A stretch of 64,000 nt of DNA from Ypsolopha sequella (Eukaryota; Arthropoda; Insecta; Lepidoptera; Ypsolophidae), in the NCBI GenBank assembly GCA_934047225.1, contig OW203986.1:19843221-19907220 (forward strand), in the 5' to 3' direction. Within the stretch, counting starts at the first letter, position 1, and each line of letters opens with the position of its first letter. Positions 25,201 to 35,375 of this stretch are shown here, piece by piece. Made by a program: the position numbers and the translations under genes. The notes beneath the pieces are model-generated. The model saw nothing but the letters and a program-made list of their open reading frames with translations, was not told the origin of the DNA and did no database searches.

Positions 25201-28096
25201 AAAAAACTAGTAACAACAAAAAAAAAAAACCCTGTTTCACCAAATAACCCTTCGACAAATATTATTATTTAAAAAAACGTAAGGGCGCCATTGTCAGGTA
25301 GCACGACCGGCAGGTACCCGGTCTTTCCACCGGTCGTACCACTGAACAAGATAAAACTTAAACAGTGACCTAATAGTAACCTAATCGATGGTATAAGGTT
25401 CTGAAGAAAACTTCGAGGTACTATACAATTAGGTTTATTTAACTTTATCAAAACTACAATCTAATATTCACAAGAAAAGGAAAGATGTTAACAGAAAAAT
25501 TTATCTTTGTTACCAGTGTTTGGCCAAGACCTTCATTTGGCAATTCTCTGCCAAGACATTACTACGACCTTCCGTACCTTAAAATTGTTGTGTTAAGAGC
25601 CGCCTTAACATCCGGAGTAATATTACAACGGTATTAGCAATGCCAAGACATAAATAAACATTTAAGTGACAACTAGGTGGAATTGTTCCACCTTATCCAC
25701 TGGTAACTAAATTACTTGGAATCTTGTGAAAATTACATTAAAAAAAAAAAAAACACTTTAAAAGAAACAAAACTTGTAAACAAACAAGGGAAACAATTCC
25801 CTAAATAAAATCTAGCTCAGGGGAGCCGTAGATCCTACAACAATAAATATTTGTCGAACATACTCTTAAAACCAAATCTTCTGGTACACCATTCAGTTCT
25901 ACCAGGAAAGAAAAAAATAATATAGAACATTAAATTTTACAGTTGGGTTATTCGGCGAAACAGGAAGAAAATTTAACCTTTGATACTAAAAGGACACATA
26001 ACTATGTGTCCTGAAAACATACCGTCCCCGGTATCCTAACTGTGTGTGGATAAAAGTAAAAATTCCAACACCTACTTGAATTTTTCCATTACACTCCACG
26101 GAAATGACACACCGTCCGCCGCCCCCTTCAAGGTCAACGATCCACGTCACCGCAGACAAAAGGAACTGCTTACGGCGTACACCACGCGGCGTTCATTCCA
26201 CTGCCAGCTGGTAAATCACGAAAACTGGTACACTCGGTAACAAGAAGATCTTGTATACTGAAGATCTTGAAAACAAACACCCTGGAATTAGAAGAGAAAA
26301 ACAAAATTAAAACCTTTACCACACGGAACAATGAGAACAAAATTCCGGTGACTCAAAATACAAAGAAAGCAATACATACCATGATCTGATGATTTCAGAA
26401 CTCCCTCCACCCGACGAAGAAAAAAAAATCCTTTTCAAAAATCAATCCACACGCATATGTCAAATTATCTGAAATACAAAAACAATTTTAAATAACCATT
26501 CCACTCAATTGAATAACCCAAATTTAAACTCAAAACAAACCTTAGAACTATCACGAAGTCGTGTTGGCAAAATCCGCCATTATTGTAAAAAATAACTCAA
26601 CACGAGCTGCCGGCATAAATTCCGTTTGGCAAATGAACGAGAACAACTCGGCAACGCGGCAACGCGCGATTAACTTCATGTCTATAAAAGAGGGTAAACC
26701 CGAAACTTTCCGGCAAGCAAATAAACGACGCAAATTCTTTTTGTGATAACCGCAACTACCAAATTTGCAATGCTACAGTATGAAGTACAAGTTTACTAAT
26801 GTTATTTATCTTAAGTACCGTGTTGAAGACTTCAATAAGAAAATAGTTAAATGGTAATAATAAATGTATGCAAAGCACAATTACTTCTTGCACTAAGCGT
26901 ACTGACGAAAAGTTTAAAAAAGGAACGTATTTTTTTGCAACGCGGAGCAACAAATTTAAAGTTCGAACCATAAATTTCGTTCGAAATTAAAATTTTGTTT
27001 TGTTTTGCTTTCATTCCGTGCTGTCATTGTTTAATAATGGCGTATGATTATTACTTTACAAGTGAACATTACCAGGTATTGTTAATAAAGAACTTGTAAT
27101 AAATATTCAATTTCATGGGTATCTCGTACAACAGATGAGTGTAAGACTTTAGTTTAGTAGACAAATTTTATCCTGAACAATAATCCTACCGATTCGTATA
27201 GTAAAATAGCGAGGGTTTATTTTTTAAATTTTTAGTTGGTTCAGTTCCCGGGTGAGCAAGCAAATTTTAGAAGATCTTTGAATGCAGTTTTGTTTCTTTT
27301 AAAAAATAAAGGAATGTTTCCTTTCAGTAAAATGAGCTAACTAAAGGATTTAAGGTAGTTCCCCTCCAGGGCCCTTTCATTTTTTCCAACCTGTATACGG
27401 TGACTTACATATCCCAGTTCACACTCGGAACATCTCTGACTCCCCCTCGGGGATCCATGTCGTGAAGATATATGTATACTTTAATAGTTTTGTTATTCAA
27501 ATGTTAAATGTCATAAACTTCCTTTACTTTAGGATACCATATTACTTAGAAGAATTTGGTTCTTATGATTGACCTTTTCGATTAGTATCATAAAAATACA
27601 GGTTGTTTTTTTACACATTTGTCCAGTTCGATTCCCGGATCACGTAGGCGATTTTTCAAAATTATTTGAACGAAGTTTCTTCTACCTCAAAAATAAAGTA
27701 AAGGTTGCTTTAAATAAAAATTTTTATCTTCAATATTTAGGATACTTTCCCTCCAGGGGGCATGGTTTGTTTCAGCCTGTATGCATTTTTGTGCTTAAAT
27801 CAAATTAATTTATTATTAAAATTAACAAGCATTCTCTCTATTTTCAGGAAACATTGCAATTAGAAGACCAAAACTTGCCCCAAATAGATATACCAGAAAA
27901 TATAATCGAACACTTAGCTGAAAGCTATGAAAGTGCAATGAATGCTACAAAAAATATTATACATGAAGAGATTAATAATAAAGTAAAGAAATCTGTGGCA
28001 CTTAAGAGAGGATCCAAATCAAACTTGCAGAAAAGAAAATTCGATAATAATGCGCCCAGCACATTCAGACATAAAAAACCAAAGTATCAACAATAG
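16278..28096 (+). CDS. DDX51: DDX51 / Dbp73D DEAD-box RNA helicase, seven exons
   Basis: Exons: 16278-16300, 16410-16710, 16792-17073, 17145-17322, 17564-18215, 19284-19464 and 27848-28096. They sum to 1866 nt, 621 residues plus TAG, with phases matching at every junction (human DDX51 is 666 aa). In order: the N-terminus [11 protein letters not shown] typical of this family, a lysine-rich segment, motif I APTGSGKT, Ia [16 protein letters not shown], motif [12 protein letters not shown], motif III SATLS, LCFTN, motif [12 protein letters not shown], motif [15 protein letters not shown] and a basic tail. The family unwinds pre-ribosomal RNA in the nucleolus during large-subunit assembly. Intron 6 uses a GC donor and spans 8.4 kb filled with transposons; intron 4 holds a MITE. 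In this copy the DNA just upstream is the truncated hAT, so promoter use is uncertain. Confidence 0.93.
17344..17507 (+). mobile_element. Palindromic MITE, family M, copy 1
   Basis: About 164 bp in DDX51 intron 4, with arms AAGCCGATTCTGAAGGCTTT and its complement extending through TTTTAGTTTTAGTGCTGTC. TA dinucleotides at the ends suggest a mariner-like target site. Three more copies lie at 33440, 40279 and 47268, all with the middle part in the same orientation. Confidence 0.8.
18216..19283 (+). other. DDX51 intron 5
   Basis: The donor GTAAGTATA and acceptor TTGTTGCAG are clear. The interior is AT-rich. A transposon-like word, CAGGGCCGTCTTAGGCC, at about 18800 suggests an old element end, but I found no matching partner. 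Confidence 0.6.
19465..19470 (+). other. GC splice donor of DDX51 intron 6
   Basis: The exon ends AAG and the intron starts GCAAGT, the classical strong context for a GC-AG intron. The nearby GTGTAA is a poorer donor and would break the phase with exon 7, which starts in phase 0 at 27848 after TTTTCAG. Confidence 0.75.
19560..20480 (+). repeat. Old retroelement and intergenic repeat remnants in intron 6
   Basis: 19750-19880 shares a long stretch with 40650-40760 (TGATTTTATCTAAAACAA). From 19915, ACTAGCTGTTGCCAGCGACT begins a tract ending near 20150 with CCCGTTCAGTAGTTTTTG, and 20280-20430 has a similar end, AATCCGTTCAGTAGTTTCGG. In my recollection these words are common in 3' ends of moth and butterfly RTE-like LINE or SINE copies. 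No open frame survives. Confidence 0.5.
20651..20690. repeat. Perfect GC-rich hairpin
   Basis: TTCTAGGCGCGTACG (20651-20665) and its exact complement (20676-20690) flank a 10-bp loop. The stem is 15 bp and CpG-rich in an AT-rich intron. It may be the tip of an unrecognised mobile element. Confidence 0.8.
20691..21367 (+). other. Rest of intron 6 left of the transposon nest
   Basis: No gene seen. A 99-codon minus-strand frame at 20964-21263 lacks any known domain. Confidence 0.4.
23149..23156 (+). promoter_or_regulatory. LTR TATA box
   Basis: TATAAAAGAGGG lies about 95 bp before the LTR end, the expected place for the U3 promoter. The 3' LTR has the same box at 26683-26690. Confidence 0.65.
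23186..23191 (+). terminator. LTR polyadenylation signal
   Basis: AATAAA lies 30 bp after the TATA box and is repeated in the 3' LTR. The 3' copy could act as a cryptic poly(A) site inside the DDX51 intron, since it has the same orientation as the gene. Confidence 0.5.
25292..26777 (+). repeat. 3' LTR
   Basis: It is 1486 bp long and matches 21762-23243 at an offset of about 3534 bp, with a longer A run near 25740 and one G/T difference near 26083. Confidence 0.88.
27594..27790 (+). repeat. Diverged relative of the 27 kb inverted-repeat arm
   Basis: It shows the same order of words as 27220-27398 (GTTCGATTCCCGG, then an AATAAAGTAAAGG-like stretch, then CCCTCCAGGG and CAGCCTGTATGC), but is clearly older. 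Confidence 0.55.
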
Positions 28097-28105
28097 TAGA
28101 TTTTT

Positions 28106-28111
28106 AATAAA
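28106..28111 (+). terminator. DDX51 polyadenylation signal
   Basis: AATAAA lies 10 bp after the stop codon, giving a very short 3' untranslated region if used. Confidence 0.6.
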
Positions 28112-28558
28112 TACCATGTCGCCATCAGGTGGCCAACGTTGGAACTAAAACTGAAGAGAAGCAAATATGCTCGTGAATGTCGAGTCGTGATGTTTTTTCC
28201 ATATTTTAACTTCTCTTCTTACCTTAGAAATGTCTTACCGAATTCTGCACTAGCGACGCCGCGCTGTCACCTCAACAGATAAAATTGTCTCGCCGTAATA
28301 AATAACCTACATGCCTATACGATTTTCGAATTCATCAAAATTTAATTTTTAATTTCATAAAAGTAACTTAGCTAAAGCTGATTATTATTTCATTTTCTTA
28401 TTTCATTTGCTAATTTTATCTACTCCCATGCACGGTAATTACAACATCAAAAGCAGTTTTATTGGTACTTACATTGTTAATTCGATGTTATAAATAGTAT
28501 TACCACAAAATTACATTATAACACCGCGGTTCTGCGCTGTGATTATTGACCCAATTTA
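28112..28558. other. Intergenic, no feature seen
   Basis: AT-rich and unremarkable. Confidence 0.4.
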
Positions 28559-29173
28559 TTATAACAACGCTAGAGAACCAATCAATTCAAAATCCACGGA
28601 CAAAATGGACGAGAGATGCTTCGGGTGATGGTGTGAGTCGGCTCGCAGGTATCGGTCTGTGTGTGTTTGTTTCCTGTACACCGTGTGTTCCAACCTGCCT
28701 TCGGGACTTCGTACCACCAACACGTCAAGAAACGGTAAAACACCATTGACTTCTCTCTCACTAGTAAACGCTACTTTGGGATGGATGATTGAAGTGTGTT
28801 GTGATGTGTTCCACTTCATTACGATTGACCAGTGGCGTGCACAGATCTTTTTGCTGGAAAAGCAAACAATTGGTCAAGAACAACAATAAAAAAAATATGA
28901 AAAACTATAAATATCAATTTGAAAAAAAAAAAATTGTATGACGCCAGGGTAGACAATGTCTACCCTAGAGTGAAAATTTCCTATACAAACTTTTTTTTTT
29001 CAAAGTGATATTTAAATTTTTTCATTTTTTTTATTGTTGTTCTTGACCAATTGTTTGATTTTCCAGCAAAAAGTTCTGTGCACGCCACTGCGATTGACAA
29101 TGGCAAAAACATCGTCAACATAACGCCACCAGTATCTTGGAGTATACGGTGTATTCTGTAGAGGTTTTTGCTC
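28559..29173 (-). pseudogene. Penelope-like element reverse transcriptase fragment
   Basis: Read from 29173 leftwards, the frame contains RYWWRYVDDVFAI, with the catalytic YVDD box. After a MITE insertion (28830-29090) it resumes, and after a frameshift near 28785 it gives LPFLDVLVVRSPEG, VYRKQTHTDRYL and a short tail. This order (YVDD, LPFLDV, YRK.THTDRYL) is typical of Penelope-like reverse transcriptases. Both ends are missing, so it is a dead fragment. Confidence 0.82.
28830..29090. mobile_element. hAT-type MITE, 261 bp, inside the reverse transcriptase
   Basis: CAGTGGCGTGCACAG at the left and its complement at the right, with near-complete self-complementarity and the 8-bp target duplication CGATTGAC (28822-28829 and 29091-29098). 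It is the clean version of the element at 8858. Confidence 0.92.
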
Positions 29174-30804
29174 AAACTAAACTAACTAAAAAAATATTTA
29201 AAATGGTCGTCGTCAGGTGATAATTTTGTCAATCACTTTTTTAATGTCTTCTCTTGACATTAAAAGTTGGGTCATGAAGAGTCGGGTCAAAAAGCCCCAC
29301 AGCTCCAAAATAAAAGTGAGAAAAATAAAAAATATTTTCCTAAAAATACAATATGGGTATCAAATTGTAGATATGAAAAAGCTGGTTGTAAAATATATAT
29401 ACTTTCACTATATCTACTGGCACTGGTTTCGAGAAATCTTTAAAAAATATGTATGTCCCCCCCCCCCCCCCCCCCCTTATCTCCGAAACTGGTAGACTGA
29501 AAAAAATGACGATTATAGATCATAACTGGCCAATGAGCGTTTTTCCTTATGTCAAATTTAGTGTTAAATAAGATTCCTAGATGGCACCCAGATTCTTTAG
29601 CAACAGAATAAAAAACAAAATTTGCACCGATTCCAAACAAACGAAAAACCACTTTGACATTGATTGCTACGAAACACATTTTATCTATGGTGACATGGAC
29701 AGCGCCATCTGGGGGAAAAGTAAGAACTAAGAAAAAAAAACAATGAGAAAACGCTCACTATAGCGATTAAAAAAAAATTGAGCATAAATGAAAAATACAA
29801 AAAAAGAAGTAAAATAAAAAAAAAAATTTGAAAAAAAAAATATGGGTATCATATTGTAGGTATTAAAAAGCTGATTGTAAAAGTGGGTATACAGTTTGGC
29901 TATATTTAATTGCATCTATTTCGAGAAATCCTTGAAAAACCATACAAAATTGTATGTGCCCCCCCCCCCTTATCTCCAAAACTGATTGACCAAAAAATAT
30001 GAAAAAAATCATAGTTGTGAAATGTCAAATCGGTCGAATGGGCAACGCGCTCATTTCGGCGGGCGTTTAGCAGTACATAAACTTTACTTACTTCAAACTT
30101 TGATTGTTAATATATCTCTGTAAGTACTTGGTATTTTTCGATGATTTAAAAACTTTTATCCATGTCAAAATACTACAAACGCTATCTGCTTACCCATAAA
30201 CATAAACATAAACAAGTGGATAAGTAACACCAGGAAAGCGAAGGACTAGGATGGCATTAGAGAAATACACTAAGTGGAAGTGAGATGCATAAAAACAATA
30301 CTTTTAGTGTCCAGTATAACTTGACACATTGAGAAATTCATTTTATTGATTTTTTTTTACCTGTGGAAGGTAATTCTATCTTTTATATAGCTGAAGCTTT
30401 CTCACTATTTCATAGAGCACTTGTTCATATTGATTGCATGTAATGACAGAAATTGTGAAAATTTGGTATTTGCACACGTACGTACGCACAGATCCAGTTT
30501 CTGGTCGGTATTGTTTAGTGCGCTCTGGCTCGGATATCCATTAAATGCGAAAACACAAAAGTGTTGCGAAATCGGATGGACTGGCATGACATCTCTACTC
30601 GGGTTGTTTTCCTCTATGCGTACAGTACATACACCTTGTCAGAAATGTAAAATTCACTTTTACTAAATTTTACATTTACCCAGGCGTTTAGGAACGCTAC
30701 CCTACAAAGACTTCACGCTGTCCGTTTTCACTCGTGTGTTTTTGAAACGGGTGACGGTTAATTTTTACGGCGTTTACGAACGCTACCGAAATGTAAAAAT
30801 TATC
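29174..30804. repeat. Intergenic repeat tract with paired poly-C runs
   Basis: Two diverged copies of a roughly 130-bp sequence (29340-29475 and 29840-29970) share ATATGGGTATCA, AAAAAGCTG and TTTCGAGAAATC, and each ends in a C run (about 20 C at 29456 and 11 at 29959) followed by TTATCTCC. Around 30600-30710 lies a partial copy of the element at 33146, with the word GGCGTTTAGGAACGCTACC. No gene seen. Confidence 0.5.
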
Positions 30805-31348
30805 GGGTGGGTCTCATTATTTCCACTGAGAATAACCATTGACGGTTATTCTGATACTACATGTATCACTATTTCCATTGCGTTTTTAAAATCGCGACGC
30901 CGACTTCACGGTCGCTTATCAGACGCCGCAATTTCCTCTGCCAATAGATAGGTACTGGCCACTGAGAATGTTTTTGATGGATTGTCAATAAGTCGACAGT
31001 GATACGTAAACATTTTTTATTTATTTATAAGCAACGGAACTACCCTACCAGTAGTAGTACTGTCGTTGCCACTACCAAGCCTACTTATGATTCATGAATT
31101 AAAATTACACGGTCAACACATACATTTTGAACTGTCCTAAACAGGCTTGGTATTTTTTTTTGCGTCGAAGAGATTTTTTCATAAATCGCTTATAATGGTA
31201 ATACTGAGACGGTTTGTTAGAGAAATCGGGTATCACTATTTCCATTCGATGTTTTTCACGTCAATGGCTATTGTGAGACGTATTTGCATAAACCTGGCAG
31301 TATCAGAATTTCCATTCCAATGGAAAATGGAAATAATGAGACCCACCC
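30805..31348. mobile_element. TIR element, 544 bp, 8-bp target duplication
   Basis: It starts GGGTGGGTCTCATTATTTCC and ends with the complement, flanked by AAATTATC on both sides (30797-30804 and 31349-31356). There is no coding sequence. An 8-bp duplication fits hAT- or P-like transposition. Confidence 0.88.
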
Positions 31349-31555
31349 AAATTATCACTTTTGACAATAAGGGTACGTTTCGAAACGTGTGATTATCACT
31401 CGGACGGAGCGATGCTAATTTCACCCTGCAGCGTTCAAAAATCGACCCGAGGGTAAACGAACTGTTACCTGACAGTTGCGATAAGTGTTTTGAAACGCTT
31501 TCGAGAAATGTAAATATCGCACTGGCAAGTGCGATTTCTACCTCTGTCTGGGTAC

Positions 31556-32538
31556 CTTCGACCAAGATAAAATGAATGGACGGTCATTGTCTTTACAATT
31601 TGCTCACTCATAACGAGTCAAAGCAATTGGATATATACTTCAATACCTAATTGTAAGTATATATAGTGCATTTGCTACAAAAAAAAGATAGCGAATATAA
31701 TAACTACGTGAGAAAAAGAGAACACCTGCTTTTATCTGTTGCTTTTGAACCGTTTAACATTTGAAGACCAAATAAGAGTAGCCATTTTGTACCAAATCGG
31801 TTTATTGCTAAAATTAGCGTTAGCAAAACGATTTGGTACAAAATAAAAAATCTGTACATTTTTTGGTACAATTTTATAAATTTTATTTTGTGTTCGGTAT
31901 GTAATGTAGGGTCGTATAATATTATGATTGTGCCCATATCCTTTTTCTTCTTTAGTGTATTTTGTACAATTAATTAGAAACAAACAAATTTCATGTAAGA
32001 ACATAATTATTATTATTATCAATCTATAATATTATTAAACAGTTAGTTTAAAAAAACTGATGAACATAAGTTTTATTTGATCGAATGGTACAACTTGGTA
32101 CAATATAAAACTAGTTTGCTGTCGGTACATCTGGACTAAGATCGGCATTGTCGAACAGAGCAAGCTTTCCTTGTCGCACTATGTATATTCGTATATTTAT
32201 ATCCTGTTACGATGGGATAAACAACAAAATGGAGACAACGAAACAATGTTTATTGGAATTAGTTACTTTTGTGATAAAATAGATTGATAAACATGTACTT
32301 ACGCGTGAAATGTGATGCCTGAACTTTTATTTTGCTTTTTGGTAGTGTTCTTCCACTTTGGGAATGCACAAGAAGGCATTTTTTCGTCAGTAATTTTGAT
32401 GGCATGTAATAATAAGCGTACGTGTCGCACTTCTAACAGACAGAGACCGACTGAGATGAAATGAGAGCCAGCGCTCACTTTGCAGGCTTCAAAAATCCGC
32501 ACGCTATGGCCCGTCCACTCATTTTATCTTGGTCGAAG
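31556..32538. mobile_element. TIR element, 983 bp, in the split MITE
   Basis: The ends CTTCGACCAAGATAAAATGA and its near complement form a repeat of about 28 bp, and the target duplication is CTGGGTAC (31548-31555 and 32539-32546). Non-coding; the 8-bp duplication suggests the hAT or P type. Confidence 0.88.
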
Positions 32539-33145
32539 CTGGGTACCAATAAAATTCGCCTGACAGTTGTCATTTCGGAATTTTCTCGGGATTCGGACGA
32601 ATTTTGAAAATAGAATTCAACATTTCCGTACGAATATGGTGAAAATTTTTCGATACTGCTCCGACAGGATTATGGCTTGCAAATTCAAAGGTTGCAATGC
32701 CATCCATATTAAGAGCAATAGGTATCGGTTCAATTCCTTCTTTATTAGGTACTTTACTTCATTTATTTATTTTGATTTGAGGTTATGTATTTACTTGACA
32801 AGTGTTATTCCAGACCGTTCCAAAACGCTTTTCTCACGGGCGGTGCTGTAAACTCCAACTTGCCAAAAAGAGGTATATTTGATCAAAAAAATCCAGGAGA
32901 CTCTCAAAAAAAGAAGTCCGAGAATTTTTAAGGTAGACCTTACCTCGGTCAATTATTACTCATGTTTGTCAATTATCAATTATCATAGGTTGCTTTTAAG
33001 ATTAATAGAAATCAGCGAATTAAATAAGATAACTCGAATATAGATGAGTGAATGAGACACAGCATAATAGATTTTCATATGTGTGTGAAGGACAACATTA
33101 GTTTAAAGAATAAAAGCTTGAATAACAAACTATCTTTTGCATTTT

Positions 33146-33309
33146 AAGGTAGCATTCCTAAACGCCCGGATAAATGTAAAATTTTATTGTCAACCGTTCC
33201 ACAACCACCCGAGTGAAAACGTACAGTAAGTACTATATAAACCTTGTCAGAAATGTAAAATTCACTTTGACAGTTCAAATTTTAGGCCTTTAGGAACGCT
33301 ACCTTAAAA
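33146..33309. mobile_element. Small TIR element at the apex
   Basis: The ends TTTTAAGGTAGC and GCTACCTTAAAA, with the words TTCCTAAACGCC and GGCCTTTAGGAACG, enclose about 160 bp. Related pieces are at 30600-30710 and around 30774. Confidence 0.65.
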
Positions 33310-33439
33310 CGCAAAAGAAAGTTAGTCAAGCTTTTATTTTACATACAGTCCTACCAAAATCTATTATGCTGTCTCATTCACTCATCTATTTTCAAGTTAT
33401 CTAATTTATAAATCGCTGATTTCTTTTAGGTCTCTATTG

Positions 33440-33602
33440 TAGCCAAATCTGAAGGCTTTAATTTGTTTTAGTGCTGTCAAAACTAAAATTTTTCCAAAGT
33501 AATTTAGCTTCTGTTCCTAACATTTAAAGACGATTTTGTAATCAAGAAAATTAAGTTTTGACAGCACTAAAACTAAAATTAAAGCCTTCAAAATCGGCTT
33601 TA
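33440..33602 (+). mobile_element. Family M MITE, copy 2
   Basis: Same palindromic design as 17344-17507, slightly diverged (AGCCAAATCTGAAGGC at the left end). Confidence 0.8.
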
Positions 33603-34213
33603 TTGGTTGGAATACGAATGGTCCGTTCCATTTTACGCAGCTTGAAAAGATTTTTTTTCTATACCAGAAAAGCCAGTAGATTTTTAAGAATATCTAAAAT
33701 AAGAAGGAGGGAAGGAGACAATGCTAAAAATCATGTAATCTCCTGGAAAATCAGGAGAGTTTACAGCAAGCACTGCTCACGGGAATCACTCGCAAGTGTT
33801 TCAAAACCAGATCATTCTTTCTAGTATATATAGCTCTGTCTCTTTCTTAAAAATGAGTGAAATTTCGCACGAAGATCACACACGGGCGTTTCCCAAAAAA
33901 AGTGTACATTGCAAAATCGGGCTGTCCCATACATTTGCACATTTTTTTGGTATGTTCTACTCTGAACTTGTAAAAATGTATTTATATTTTGAATTAAGCA
34001 ACTATTTTTGTATTGAATAAAAGGAATAAAACATCAGAAAACTGATAAATAAATAAAATATCGTTAAAATAAGCGAGCTGGATGCGCAAATTCTTCGTGT
34101 CCCATGTCGACCTCTAGTAGTTTAAGCCTTTACAGAACGTTGGGGAACACAACCGAAGTATATTTATTATGCTCAATGTATGTAATTTTGAGTTTTAAAG
34201 AGGACTGTGTACC

Positions 34214-35370
34214 CTTTTTAACCGACTTCAAAAAGGAGGCGGTTCTCAATTCGACTGTATGTTTTTTTTTTTTTTTTTTGGCGTTGTTTTTCCATAACTC
34301 CGTCATTTCCCAACCGATTTGAACAATTCTTTTTTCGTTTGAAAGAGTATACTTCCAGGTAGGTCCCATTTTGGGTTTGGTCATGATCTGATGAAGGTCT
34401 TCAGAGATAGGCAGTGGAACTCCTCATAAAAATGACAGCATATCTCTCGAAATTGAGGCAATCGCTATGTACTTGGGTGCTGATTACAAGGTATTACTTG
34501 AAAATCGACATTCTTCCACCTGACCTTCGATCCTGGCTTCATCAACATATTCACCATAGAACTCTTCAACGGATCAGAGCACATAACTCGAGATTGCGGC
34601 AATCACTGCGTTAGGGTGCTGATTCAAGGGTATTACTTGGAGATTATCAGAATTCCCACCTGACCTTCGATCCTGGCTTCATCACCATAGAACTCCTCAA
34701 CGGATGACAGCACATAACTTTAGATTGCGGCAACCAGTTTGTGTTAGGGTGCTCATTGCAGGGCATTGCTGAAAATTGCCAGTGTACCCACCTGAATTTC
34801 GATCTTAGCTTCATCACCGTAGAACTCTTCAACGGATGACAGCACATAACTCGAGATTGCGGTAATCATGTTGTGTTAGGGTGCTGATAGCAGGAAGCTA
34901 CTCAAACATGGCTAGTTATACTCACTTGAACTTCGTTTCATATTAACACCACGTTTGCAAGAACTACCTATACCTCACAATTTAACCCAGCAACACTAAA
35001 AAATGTGAAATAAAATAAACTTTTAACAAAAAAATAGCAACCGACTTCAATAGTAACAGCAGTCATTCACTAAAAAGTTAATAATAATTCTATAAAGACC
35101 GATGGTACCGAAGCAACACTTTTGCCGACTTCTTTCTTCCTGAAACATTATGTTATCTAGAAGTCGGCGTATTTCCTACGATATAGCAACATAGAAACCA
35201 ATATAAGAACGCCGACTTCTAGATAACATAACGTTTCAGGAAGAAAGAAGTCGGCAAAAGTGTTGCTTCGGTACCATCGGTCTTTATAGAATTATTATTA
35301 ACTTTTTAGTGAATGACTGCTGTTACTATTGAAGTCGGTTGCTATTTTTTTGTTAAAAGTTTATTTTATT
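34214..35370 (+). repeat. Hairpin plus minisatellite element, copy 1
   Basis: It begins TTAACCGACTTCAAAAAGGA and a T run, continues with four tandem units of about 131 bp (starts 34417, 34559, 34690, 34822) sharing GACAGCACATAACTCGAG and TTCGATCCTGGCTTCATCA, and ends in a palindrome at 35004-35375. The palindrome arms are about 165 bp with one mismatch seen, around a loop of about 40 bp. A second copy lies inverted at 59857-61012. Confidence 0.88.
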
Positions 35371-35375
35371 GTAAG

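Larger units (their letters stand above)
21762..26777 (+). mobile_element. Non-coding LTR retrotransposon (LARD-like)
   Basis: Two direct repeats of about 1.48 kb flank a 2048-bp interior (23244-25291). Both LTRs start TGTCAG and end GCTACA, and the whole is bounded by the 4-bp target duplication GTAT (21758-21761 and 26778-26781). The interior has no gag, pol or other coding frame over 80 codons. It is rich in A and C on the plus strand and poor in G. It must rely on proteins of another element. The family (Gypsy or BEL type) cannot be told without coding sequence; I did not recognise a primer-binding site after position 23243. Confidence 0.88.
21368..27398. mobile_element. Long-terminal-inverted-repeat element, split by an LTR element
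   Basis: Arms of about 340 bp: 21368-21706 and the reverse complement 27046-27398. Both contain ATACAGG(G/T)TGGAAAAAATG at the outer end, GGGCCCTGGAGGGG next, and a CCCGGGAA(T/C)(C/T)GAACCAAC word further in. Without the 5 kb LTR element it would be about 1 kb and non-coding. I could not define a target duplication. Confidence 0.75.
32841..33775. mobile_element. TIR element, 935 bp, in the split MITE
   Basis: It begins CGGTGCTGTAAACTCC and ends GAGTTTACAGCAAGCACTG, with target duplication CTCACGGG (32833-32840 and 33776-33783). Inside, 32985-33145 and 33307-33430 form a second long inverted repeat around a central element. It also holds the family M MITE at 33440. Confidence 0.87.

Noticed and set aside
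34414..34847. Frames repeated at 34414/60611 and 34647/60378
   Set aside because: They follow from the two copies of the minisatellite element and are not conserved proteins.
34417..34950. Regular spacing suggestive of a CRISPR array
   Set aside because: Units are 131-bp whole tandem repeats without unique spacers, in a eukaryotic transposon.
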